DNA from: a virus
Length of the DNA stretch: 53,387 nucleotides
Strand: one strand, 5' to 3'
Virus record (IMG/VR): IMGVR_UViG_3300044971_002285
Coordinates: 1 to 53,387 of that record
Shown: positions 30,768-39,650 of the stretch, piece by piece
How positions within the stretch are numbered: position 1 is the first letter of the stretch
Layout: the number at the start of each line of letters is the position of its first letter
The notes under the pieces: model-generated
Database searches by the model: none
What the model saw: the letters and a program-made list of their open reading frames with translations, nothing else
What the model was told of the DNA's origin: nothing
Made by a program: the position numbers and the translations under genes

Positions 30768-31520
30768 ATGGCAAGTGTAGAAAGAGTATACAGAGCAGTA
30801 AAAGACATCGCAAACAAAGACCAGCGTGGGTTTATCACGCCGGCTATCTTTAACGAGTTTGCATCAATCGCGCAGATGAACGTATTCAATCGTTTGTTTG
30901 ACGAGATGAGCCTTGCTGTGCGTATGCGCCGTGCTGGCACGGATGCGCAGCGGCAGTTCGCCAAGGCTAAGAAAATTCAGGAGGACCTCTCTACGTTCTC
31001 TAAGAAGTCAACATTGAACTTGGCTTCGGGTGTGGTAGACAAGCCTTCGGATTTTGCTAGGGTTATTTCTATAACCACTCCCGGGAAATATGTCCTTGGT
31101 GTGTTTCAGCAATATCAAGTTCAAGTTGTGTACAACACTGAACACATAGATAGAATCCTAAACAGCGATTTATCAAAGCCCACAAGCATTGCTCCCGTTG
31201 CTCTTATAGGCAATCAAATTGAGGTGTTTCCAAACGTAAACACTAGCGTCACTTCAATCGTATTTCGGTACTACAAGCTTCCCCAGGGGATTGTGCCCAC
31301 CACTGGCGTCAAGACAACCTCTGCGCCTTCTTTTGGCTACACCTCAGCGGTTCCCGGTGTCGAGCTGTACTCCGCTGCCAACAGCGTAGACTTCGAGCTT
31401 CCTGAGCAATATTTTACAGAGCTCGTTGTGGAAATTTTAGGGTTGGTTGGAATCAATCTACGTGATAGTGATGTCTACAACTACGGGTCCAGTGAAACCA
31501 CCAAAGACGAAGCACAATAA
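30768..31520 (+). CDS. Head-tail connector / ring protein, 250 aa
   Basis: N-terminus helical (VERVYRAVKDIANKDQRGFI, then FNEFASIAQMNVFNRLFDEM), middle region beta (GVVDKPSDFARVISITTPGK), then IAPVALIGNQIEVFPNV. Resembles the ring or connector proteins of crAss-like phages that sit between portal and tail. Overlaps the next gene by one base; both precede the large stabilisation protein, as in crAss-like gene order. The assignment is from order and general resemblance. Confidence 0.65.
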   Translation: MASVERVYRAVKDIANKDQRGFITPAIFNEFASIAQMNVFNRLFDEMSLAVRMRRAGTDAQRQFAKAKKIQEDLSTFSKKSTLNLASGVVDKPSDFARVISITTPGKYVLGVFQQYQVQVVYNTEHIDRILNSDLSKPTSIAPVALIGNQIEVFPNVNTSVTSIVFRYYKLPQGIVPTTGVKTTSAPSFGYTSAVPGVELYSAANSVDFELPEQYFTELVVEILGLVGINLRDSDVYNYGSSETTKDEAQ

Positions 31521-32263
31521 TGTCATACTCATACATCCCCCTAGACCAGGTTATCAACGACTACATCATCGCGATGCAGGAGGACGACTACGCTTCCAAC
31601 GTAGCCGACTATCAGATACGCCAGTATGCCCTTCGTGGAATCCGTGAGTTCGGAATGGACATCTCTGCAAACATCAAAAGCGTGCTCCTTGACGTAAACG
31701 AGCAGTACGGATACGTAGAGATTCCTTGCGACCTTTTAGCCCTTACTAAAATAGGGCAGATAGGAAGCGACGGTCTTGTTTATGTCTTCGCCGAGAACAA
31801 GAACATGAACCTTTTGGAGAATTACCCCGCCGATAGCGTTCCAGATTATCTTCTAGGGTTTGACTCTTATGTCTTCAGAAACTTTCTGTTTGAGGGGACC
31901 GCAGGCCGTCTTTACGGAATGGGTGGTGGCCAAGGCGCTGGAGAGTACCGAGTGAACTGGGCAGAGAACCGTATTGAGGTTTCAATGCTGTCTGCCACAA
32001 CACAGGTGTTGATAGAGTACATCTCCGATGAGGCCAAGTGTGAAAACCCTTCGGTCCCCACGGCGGCTGAGGAAGCCCTTCGTGCGTACATCTACTACAA
32101 GACCTTAGAGCGCAAGGCGAGCGTCCCCATGGGAGAGAAGCAGCGTGCTCGCTCGGAATACTACAACCAACTTCGCTTAGCTAACGCTCGCATGAAGTCA
32201 TTTAGTAAGAATGATGCTCTGCAAATCATTCGCCGCAATTTCCGCCTAAGCCCCAAAGCATAA
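31520..32263 (+). CDS. P22 gp4-like head-tail connector / ring protein, 247 aa
   Basis: N-terminal helices (YIPLDQVINDYIIAMQEDDY; YQIRQYALRGIREFGMDIS) followed by beta strands (VLLDVNEQYGYVEIPCDLLA) and a C-terminal helical part (AAEEALRAYIYYKTLERKAS, then RSEYYNQLRLANARMKSF). This arrangement is that of tail accessory proteins related to P22 gp4 and crAss ring proteins that extend the portal. Three nt before the next gene. Confidence 0.7.
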   Translation: MSYSYIPLDQVINDYIIAMQEDDYASNVADYQIRQYALRGIREFGMDISANIKSVLLDVNEQYGYVEIPCDLLALTKIGQIGSDGLVYVFAENKNMNLLENYPADSVPDYLLGFDSYVFRNFLFEGTAGRLYGMGGGQGAGEYRVNWAENRIEVSMLSATTQVLIEYISDEAKCENPSVPTAAEEALRAYIYYKTLERKASVPMGEKQRARSEYYNQLRLANARMKSFSKNDALQIIRRNFRLSPKA

Positions 32264-32266
32264 GCT

Positions 32267-35200
32267 ATGCCATCTATTGACAAGCTGATACCTCGCTATC
32301 TGAATACCGATGACGACGAGCGACTGATAAAAAATATAGAGATGACCGATGCGCAAAATCTGCGTATATCGGTGGATGTCGAGCGTGATGCCCTTGTGGT
32401 AAAGAACGCCTATGGTAATATTGCCCGCTCGAGTACTCTGCAAAACGGAACAATGCCAGCCGGCACAAACGTGGCTATCGGCTCAGTAGCCGATGACACC
32501 ACGCACCAAATCTATTTTGCGGTATTCAATAGCAATAGCAACCACATTATCGTTAGGTATGACTTTAACGCCAAAAAGGCGTATAAAGTCTATCAGGGCT
32601 CTGTGCTTCAGTTTTCGCAGGACTCCTTCGTGCAGATGTCTATTGTTAGAAATTCCAACACAGACATCCTGCTATACCTAAATGATAGCCTGACGCCACC
32701 GAAGAAGATAAACGCAACTAAATCGGAGCAGAGTTTTAGCGGGAATGGGGGATATCCCGCCGCCTTCACCTCGGGAACCGATGCTGAAAAGCTTTTGTAC
32801 ATCACCGTGGCCAAGCAGCCCCCGCTGACCCCTCCCACGATTGCATTTGCAAATAATCCTAAGTACCCGCAGAATGACCTCTTCGAGAAGAACTTTCAGT
32901 TTGCGTATCAGTATGAGTACATAGACGGAGAACAATCTGCTCTTAGCCCCTACTCGGCCCTGACGGTCACAGAGTTTCAGCTTAAAGACGGTTTTATCAA
33001 TTTTGCCGACAGGCTTACCTTAAACGAAATAATCGTAACTGTTGACAACAACGCGGGAGACGTTAGAAGGATAAAGATATACGCACGGCGTGGCGATAGG
33101 GACGCTGCGTTTTTCCTTATCAATACAATTTTGAACAACCCCCTTGGTGGAACACAGTCTGTAAGTTTCCGTGACGACATCAGCTATGTTCCGTTGTCTG
33201 CCGAGGTGCAGGACAAGCGCTTTGACAACGTACCTCAGGTTGCCGACTCACAGGCAATCTGTAGCAGCCGCTTGTTCTACGGGGGCTATACCGAAGGGTA
33301 CCCCAACCTCGTGATTGATGGTACTACTGTTACTCCCAACTACAACGAGAGACCAGAGGTTGATAACTTGGCCATAGCGCTAGTACCTAACCCTTTATCG
33401 AGCGATAACGACTATGAAAAAAACCAATTTTTCTCCATTGATTTCAGCTCAATACCCGCAACGATAACGGAAGATTCTTCTCTGTTTCTGTCGTTTTCTT
33501 GGGATGACGGGTTTGTAACATTAAAAAACGGATTTCAAGAAAGGGACTTCAGGTTTTTTGAGGGAAATGGAAGCAACGCAATTACTGAAGACCCTGCAGG
33601 AGACCCTCTTGAAGCGGTTTCTGGTATGCGTCAAAGTGGCACTTTTCAAGGCGGATATACGATTGGCCCTAATGTAGATGGACCATTAAAATTTCCTCCC
33701 ACTATTCGCTTCATAAAGCAAAAAAACACCAGTGAAACAGAAGAAAAAAGTGTCCCGATTAACGAAATAAGGAGGGGAGTTAAACTTGTAACGGGAGGTA
33801 TTCAGGTACGTGAAAGAATAGAAATTCCAAAGCTTACTAAGGGTCTGCCAACTACAAGGCAACAGGTCATTGATGCTGTAACTGCTAAAATAACCAAACG
33901 TTATCCCTTAATAGCAAACCCTCAAGCAGGGAATGGTGGCTTTAGTATTTGCACAACGGGAGGCGGCAGCCCGTCAACCGCAGAGTCCGCCGCGTTCAAG
34001 GGGAAAGGGTATTCATATATTCGAGCATTTAGACAGGTGAGTGATGTGGTAACCTATAGGGTTCAAATTGATGTCCTTACCGTTTCCGTTGATAAATTTG
34101 TGTTCGGGACTAAGCAGGCAGACGTAATAGAACCAGAGGCTCCCACTGCTCAGTTTGATTTTATTGAAGGGTCTGCCAATTCATTGGGCCATAGCAATCG
34201 AATGTTTGTTTGTCCCAATGCAGAAAATGGGAGGGGGCAATTTGTGGGTATTAAAACAGTTAACAAATCAGAAAGTAATGGGCGAGTCGCTCGAGTAGAC
34301 CCTTCTATTGTTAGCGGCGGTTGTTTCTTAATAGGAAAGCAGAAGATGGACGGCACTCAGTGCTTTAAGTCTGGAGCTATGCACCAACTTGGCCTTGTTT
34401 ACTTTGATGACCGCGGCCGCGCAGGTGGCGTTCAAAAGCTTGACCCGGCAGAAATTCTTCACACTAACGACAGAACCGGGCAAAACTCTTTAGATGGATA
34501 TGCAAACGTGGTGATGCGCATAAAGCACACACCACCAGTGTGGGCTAAGCGCTACTCTCCCGTGTACTCTGGAAAGGGCTCCATCATCAATAAGGTTCAG
34601 TATGGCGTAGGAGGCGCATACCTTGCGTTTAACGACCAATCTAACCAGGGCTCGTTTGGAGCCAACCAAAGCATATATCTATCGTTAAACAACCTTCAGG
34701 GCAAGGAGAACTCCTATACCAATCAGTTTGGGGCCATGATTGAATATGGCTTTGCAATAGGAGACAAAGTTCGCATTGTTCAGTATAACAACACCGACGA
34801 AGAAGAGCTTAACCCCATTAATAACTATGTGTTTAAGGTTGTGAAGACCGTAAACCTCATAGACGACCAGCTCATCAATCCACTGCTGGACCGGAGCTCT
34901 AGTGCTGCTGTTCAGAATACTACTGGCACCTTTCTAGTAATCGAAGACAACGACGAAGCCACTGGGTTTAACAGCAAGAGCATACTCGATAACAACACCA
35001 ACTGGGATAAGCAGTGTGTCATTGAGATATTCCGCGAAAACAAGGCCTTCGACACGCTGATGTACTACGAGATAGGAACTAGTCTCCCCATTACTGCAGG
35101 AGTTCACGGAACAGAGCGCGAGCAGACAAGCGTATCTGTAAAGATTACAGCGACAGCAAGCGTCGTCACGGCTTTCTCTGTTCAGCAGGTATACAAGGGC

Positions 35201-37306
35201 GATATCATACAGCAGGCATCTACGGGAATTCAGATTCTTGTTGGAAACGTCACGCCAAGCACCGAAGAATCTGGATTTTACTTTAAGTTCTTTGGCACCA
35301 CAACTGGCAGCCCTGCTATTTCGACAACGACGTTCACCGTCACCAATCCGGATTCTGTTCTACTTCTAGATAATGGCGACTCGTATTTTAGGTTGCGCAA
35401 CATCCTTACAGGAGTTGGCGCATCCAATCAGAATATGTTTAGCAACACAAGGATTGCGTTTGCTCAGAACAACATTGTTGAGTTTATCGAGGACTACCGC
35501 GTTAGCGACTTCTACTCATCTGATTTTCAGTCTCTTGGTCGCTCGTTCCCATTCCTTCCCGATGCAAGGACTTACAAGCGAGTTGGCTCATTAACCTATT
35601 CCGACCCCTTTAACAACGAGAACACCACGCTAGGGCTCTCTTCGTTTAACACAACAAAGCTCAACTACAAGGACCTGTCCTATGACTACGGCTCAATCAG
35701 AAGCCTTGTCCCATACAACGAGTCAATGTACGTGCTTCACGAGCGACGCGCGGGGGTTATTCCTGTTGGAAGGAATGTAATATCATCAGACACCGGAGAG
35801 GCTCTTGTGGCCTCAAATTTGATTCTCGGGCCGGTAAGGTATTATGCTGCAGAACACGGTGTAAACAACAACCCGGAATCTGTTGCCTCTTATAGAGGTT
35901 ATGTCTTTTTTGTTGATTGTATTGCGGCCAAGGTTTGCCGTATTGGCTTTGAATCAGGCCTTGAGATTATCAGCGAACAGCTAGTAGACTCGTTCTTTGA
36001 AAGCATCTTTCATTCTACCCTTACCACCGCGACAAACCGCAGATACATCGGGGGAATAGACCTCGAGAACACCGAGTATATTATAAGCGCAAGCCCTCTG
36101 TTTACCTCTACCATCACCATTAACGACACCCTTACGGGAAATCAGTCTGCTGGATTTGGAAATACCAACAGCGCCTCTACGCTGATAAACCCTATTCCTG
36201 TATACGATGACAGCCTCACGTTAAATTTTGACAGTGACCCAAGGACTTTTAACGTAAGCCAAGATGAATTCAACACTTCGGGTTCTGCACTTTTAATAAC
36301 AGACCAGCAGACAAACCTGCCTATCGTAGCCATCGCTGAAAGTCTTTCGCCGGCATATCAGAATGGGGCGCTAACGTCAGCAGTACCAGTTACTGTAACT
36401 AGTTCCTCATTTAATTCTTTTATCCCCGCGACCTTCAGCCAGAACACTACCAACTTGACGTTGACAAATACGGCGCAGTCTACGGGAACTATTACCAACA
36501 CAATAGAGACCCTACCTTCATTTGCTATTGCTTATGACATCAGGGCTAACTACTGGAGCACTAGGTACTCTTACGTCCCAGAGCAGATAGTGTCCCTCTC
36601 TGATGCTCTTTTTACAATTAAGGCCGGAATCATTTATGAGCACACCGGTGCTGTAGCCCGCAATACTTTTTATGGAACTGCCGCCCCGAGTATTGTAGAG
36701 GTTGTTGCCAACTTCAACCCTTCAATGGTAAAGGTGTACGAGGCTATCAGCCTCGAGGGGAACAGCGGAGCGTGGTCTTGTACCATGAAAAACGCATCGC
36801 AAACCTCGTCTCTTGCTAGCACCATCTGGCAGGAGAAGGAAGGATTCTACTACGCCCCGATACATCAGGACTCAACGCAATCGCCCGCCACCACCTCGAC
36901 AGCTAACATAACCTCGGTAGATGGGACATCTCAGTTCTTTGCCTTAGGAGTGGTTGACTCCGCCTCGGGCTCTGTGATTAACTTCAAGAACGCTATTAAC
37001 AATATGTCGTTTCCTGTTGGGTCTACTACCGCTCTATACAAGATATCGGGGGCAACACTTGTTCCCCTGGGATACCGTGCTGACAGCAGGAGCGGAGAGA
37101 AACAAATAACCTGCAACGCTACGGCCACAAGTGTCGTCCAAAACGACACCGTGGTCCTTGTCGCCGCATCTTCCATTGAAGGCGATGCTCTTCGTGACTA
37201 CTATTTGCAGGTAACGCTTACCAATAACCTTACCACTGCCCATGAGTTGTACGCGATAAACTTGATATACACCAAGTCTAATCTACACAACCAACAGGGT
37301 CAGTAA
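32267..37306 (+). CDS. Tail stabilisation / muzzle-like protein, 1679 aa
   Basis: The N-terminus (PSIDKLIPRYLNTDDDERLI, then MTDAQNLRISVDVERDALVV and KNAYGN) matches the start of P22 gp10-like stabilisation proteins of crAss-like phages (muzzle). The body is beta-rich with many Asn/Thr/Ser, with repeated loop-and-strand units; there are no membrane segments. It would form the tail tip below the ring proteins in a short-tailed virion. Coding is continuous over 5 kb with no frame break that I can see. The C-terminal 500 residues are low in charge and could be receptor-proximal. Confidence 0.7.
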   Translation: MPSIDKLIPRYLNTDDDERLIKNIEMTDAQNLRISVDVERDALVVKNAYGNIARSSTLQNGTMPAGTNVAIGSVADDTTHQIYFAVFNSNSNHIIVRYDFNAKKAYKVYQGSVLQFSQDSFVQMSIVRNSNTDILLYLNDSLTPPKKINATKSEQSFSGNGGYPAAFTSGTDAEKLLYITVAKQPPLTPPTIAFANNPKYPQNDLFEKNFQFAYQYEYIDGEQSALSPYSALTVTEFQLKDGFINFADRLTLNEIIVTVDNNAGDVRRIKIYARRGDRDAAFFLINTILNNPLGGTQSVSFRDDISYVPLSAEVQDKRFDNVPQVADSQAICSSRLFYGGYTEGYPNLVIDGTTVTPNYNERPEVDNLAIALVPNPLSSDNDYEKNQFFSIDFSSIPATITEDSSLFLSFSWDDGFVTLKNGFQERDFRFFEGNGSNAITEDPAGDPLEAVSGMRQSGTFQGGYTIGPNVDGPLKFPPTIRFIKQKNTSETEEKSVPINEIRRGVKLVTGGIQVRERIEIPKLTKGLPTTRQQVIDAVTAKITKRYPLIANPQAGNGGFSICTTGGGSPSTAESAAFKGKGYSYIRAFRQVSDVVTYRVQIDVLTVSVDKFVFGTKQADVIEPEAPTAQFDFIEGSANSLGHSNRMFVCPNAENGRGQFVGIKTVNKSESNGRVARVDPSIVSGGCFLIGKQKMDGTQCFKSGAMHQLGLVYFDDRGRAGGVQKLDPAEILHTNDRTGQNSLDGYANVVMRIKHTPPVWAKRYSPVYSGKGSIINKVQYGVGGAYLAFNDQSNQGSFGANQSIYLSLNNLQGKENSYTNQFGAMIEYGFAIGDKVRIVQYNNTDEEELNPINNYVFKVVKTVNLIDDQLINPLLDRSSSAAVQNTTGTFLVIEDNDEATGFNSKSILDNNTNWDKQCVIEIFRENKAFDTLMYYEIGTSLPITAGVHGTEREQTSVSVKITATASVVTAFSVQQVYKGDIIQQASTGIQILVGNVTPSTEESGFYFKFFGTTTGSPAISTTTFTVTNPDSVLLLDNGDSYFRLRNILTGVGASNQNMFSNTRIAFAQNNIVEFIEDYRVSDFYSSDFQSLGRSFPFLPDARTYKRVGSLTYSDPFNNENTTLGLSSFNTTKLNYKDLSYDYGSIRSLVPYNESMYVLHERRAGVIPVGRNVISSDTGEALVASNLILGPVRYYAAEHGVNNNPESVASYRGYVFFVDCIAAKVCRIGFESGLEIISEQLVDSFFESIFHSTLTTATNRRYIGGIDLENTEYIISASPLFTSTITINDTLTGNQSAGFGNTNSASTLINPIPVYDDSLTLNFDSDPRTFNVSQDEFNTSGSALLITDQQTNLPIVAIAESLSPAYQNGALTSAVPVTVTSSSFNSFIPATFSQNTTNLTLTNTAQSTGTITNTIETLPSFAIAYDIRANYWSTRYSYVPEQIVSLSDALFTIKAGIIYEHTGAVARNTFYGTAAPSIVEVVANFNPSMVKVYEAISLEGNSGAWSCTMKNASQTSSLASTIWQEKEGFYYAPIHQDSTQSPATTSTANITSVDGTSQFFALGVVDSASGSVINFKNAINNMSFPVGSTTALYKISGATLVPLGYRADSRSGEKQITCNATATSVVQNDTVVLVAASSIEGDALRDYYLQVTLTNNLTTAHELYAINLIYTKSNLHNQQGQ

Positions 37307-37313
37307 AAAGCCC

Positions 37314-37321
37314 TATTTTTG
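37314..37321 (+). promoter_or_regulatory. TAnnTTTG box (TATTTTTG) 4 nt before the start codon
   Basis: Box, TATT, ATG 37326. No -33 TTG at the expected distance. Confidence 0.6.
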
Positions 37322-37325
37322 TATT

Positions 37326-38282
37326 ATGGCCAAACCTAAAAAATTCGTAGTCGGAGGACTCTTAAATCTTGGCGCAGGCATTGGCACGGCGGCTATTTCA
37401 TACGCGCAGCGGCAAAAGGCATTACGTCAGCTAGCTCAAGTAGACCAAGCTGAAAGTAGTAACATTATGTCAATGGCAGCCCGTAACCGCGTTGCCCGCC
37501 AAGAGACCGACGCGACTGCCGCTACGGACGCCGCTGCTCGCGCCACTGCTTCGCAGTTAGCCGCCGCCCAAGAGGCGGGCGGCTCTCGTGCTGTGCAGTC
37601 AACAGGCCCTAGCGCCCAGAGGGCTCAAGAGGAGGCTGTTGCTCGTAGCCTTGCAAGGTTTGGACAATACGGAGCCGCTATTTCAGAGCAGGATGATGCT
37701 GGTGTGTTGGAGGCAAGCCGAGCACGCAGCGCCCCTAGAATTCAAAGCCTACAGTCGGCTGCCGATGCCGCTACTCAGAACATGGTTGGAGGCGTAGCGC
37801 AGGCGGCGAGTGGTCTTGCTCAAACAATCGGTGGAATCGGCAAGAAGCCTCAAAAAACTCCTAGCGCCAAAGATACCGAAGGAATCAAAGCAGCTGCCCC
37901 TGCCATCAACAAGATGGGAGACTTCGCTGCTCAACAATCGGCTGGCATAAGCCAAAAGATTAACGAGAACCTAGGAAGTACATTGGCGCGTCCAAGTGTG
38001 ACGCCGGCTTCGTTTTTAGAAATAGAGGAAGACCGTATGGAACAAAGAACCCCGCGGACATTGAAGACGGGCGGAAAGGCCTTGAAGACACCTGGAGACT
38101 TTTCTCATAAAGCCAACCCTATTGACGTCATGAAAGACGGCAAAAAGATTGCGGAAATGACGGGCGGAGAATATATCTTTAACCCAAAGCAATCTCAAAA
38201 GCTGCGCAACCTTGCTGAAGACGGAACTTCCACCTTACATAAGTTTGTTCGCGAACTCCTAAGTAAAAGCCAATTCAAATAA
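37326..38282 (+). CDS. Internal virion / ejection-type protein, Ala-rich, 318 aa
   Basis: N-terminal Gly/Ala-rich hydrophobic stretch (VGGLLNLGAGIGTAAISYAQ), then a long Ala/Gln/Arg helical region (ATAATDAAARATASQLAAAQ), and a conserved C-terminal pattern LKTGGKALKTPGDFSHKANP followed by DVMKDGKKIAEMTGGEYIFN. That last pattern is known to me from internal virion proteins in Bacteroidetes and aquatic podoviruses. Likely ejected with the DNA or lining the channel. Its stop abuts the ATG of the next gene. Confidence 0.65.
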   Translation: MAKPKKFVVGGLLNLGAGIGTAAISYAQRQKALRQLAQVDQAESSNIMSMAARNRVARQETDATAATDAAARATASQLAAAQEAGGSRAVQSTGPSAQRAQEEAVARSLARFGQYGAAISEQDDAGVLEASRARSAPRIQSLQSAADAATQNMVGGVAQAASGLAQTIGGIGKKPQKTPSAKDTEGIKAAAPAINKMGDFAAQQSAGISQKINENLGSTLARPSVTPASFLEIEEDRMEQRTPRTLKTGGKALKTPGDFSHKANPIDVMKDGKKIAEMTGGEYIFNPKQSQKLRNLAEDGTSTLHKFVRELLSKSQFK

Positions 38283-39640
38283 TGCGCGGAGCAGAATACA
38301 TACCAGTTGCCAGCATTCCCATCGTTGACCTTGGCGCCCAGTATGAGGCGGCCAAGTTGCGTCGTGAGGAGTCGGAAGAGCGCAAGCTTGCCTACTTAAA
38401 TCAGTTTAAGCAGGTGAGGGGCTCTCTTTCTGATGGCGTGCGTCCTGCTGTTCAGCAGCGGTGGAATCAAGTTGAGAGCCTTCTTGACCAAGGCGATATG
38501 TCTTTTGAAGGGCGTAAGAAGCTACAGCAGGCCTATAAGGATTACGCTGAATATACCGCTCAAGGAGTTGACTTTACAAGGGCGCTAGACGAGCGCGAGG
38601 CAGAGGTGTTGTCGAACCCACAGAAATATAATCTTGACGTCCTAAAGGAGCTTGATACATATAGGTCTGTTAAGCCTGATGATACCTTCTTGTCAAACCC
38701 TACGCTTCCTAGTCTGGCTCAGTACACCAGATACCAGCCCAAGAGATTGTCTTCCTCGACTATGGCGTCTACCATCTATAACAACATGAAGCAATTTGAT
38801 GGCCTCGATGCCATTAGAAATGCAGACGGCACCCTGAATCAGGTTGCCCTTGAAAATGCTGTTAATGCGCAATACATAGGCCAGAGCTCTGAGGATGTCG
38901 ATGCTATTGTTGCAGAAGAACTTTCTAGACTTGGAAGGCTTGACGGTAATGTCGCCGAGGCTGTCGAGGTTATTAGAAGCCTTTCTGATGCAGAAAAGCA
39001 AAACCTTATAAAGTCCGCATCTCAAAGGACGATACAAACGCTTTCTAATTTGGTATCAAAAGATGTCTTTACCCGAGAAGAAGAAAGAGCTGCCGATATA
39101 GAAGATTATCAGAAGAAAGTTGACATTCAAGGAAAACAATCCATAAAGGAGATGAACCTTAGCAACGCAGCCGCTGCCGAACTTCAAAGAAAGCGCATCG
39201 CTGCAGAAAAGGAACCCACAACTCCAACGAGAAATCTCTACGCCCTCTTCTCGGACTATGTAGACCAAACCATTACCGACGATATCCTTTCCGCCGATGA
39301 ATCTGAGATGGTTCAAAACCTAGCCTCAAAACTGCCGCCTGGCTACGTGGTAGAAGAAAGTCGCCCGGGATTTGACCAAATAACCATAAGGGGTCAACAG
39401 GGTGGCACAGGGGTGGCAATTGACCTTCCAAATAACCTAAACGCCAAAGGTGACGCCGGTGTAAAGGCAAGGGCTTTGGTGAAGAAGCAAATCCAGCAAG
39501 CCATAATAAATAGCATACCCGCTGGAACAGAGAACCCAGAAGAGGACAAGCTGTTATACTTGAGTCGGATTATTAATCAAGGACTTACTGCCCCTGCTGG
39601 CGCTAAGGCTACTCCGAATGACCCATTGGGAGTCCTGTAA
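38282..39640 (+). CDS. Coiled-coil virion protein, 452 aa
   Basis: Helical and charged throughout (LGAQYEAAKLRREESEERKL; RKKLQQAYKDYAEYTAQGVD; KKVDIQGKQSIKEMNLSNAA). No membrane segment. Begins right at the stop of the preceding internal virion gene and ends 10 nt before the ATG of the giant virion protein, so it is part of an ejection-protein cluster. I do not recognise a catalytic motif. Confidence 0.65.
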   Translation: MRGAEYIPVASIPIVDLGAQYEAAKLRREESEERKLAYLNQFKQVRGSLSDGVRPAVQQRWNQVESLLDQGDMSFEGRKKLQQAYKDYAEYTAQGVDFTRALDEREAEVLSNPQKYNLDVLKELDTYRSVKPDDTFLSNPTLPSLAQYTRYQPKRLSSSTMASTIYNNMKQFDGLDAIRNADGTLNQVALENAVNAQYIGQSSEDVDAIVAEELSRLGRLDGNVAEAVEVIRSLSDAEKQNLIKSASQRTIQTLSNLVSKDVFTREEERAADIEDYQKKVDIQGKQSIKEMNLSNAAAAELQRKRIAAEKEPTTPTRNLYALFSDYVDQTITDDILSADESEMVQNLASKLPPGYVVEESRPGFDQITIRGQQGGTGVAIDLPNNLNAKGDAGVKARALVKKQIQQAIINSIPAGTENPEEDKLLYLSRIINQGLTAPAGAKATPNDPLGVL

Positions 39641-39650
39641 ACTAGTAATC

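Noticed and set aside
39618-39650. Upstream start for the giant virion protein
   Set aside because: It would overlap the preceding gene by 23 nt and adds 11 residues that do not resemble the conserved N-terminus, which begins at the PEPKLSPAQF segment.
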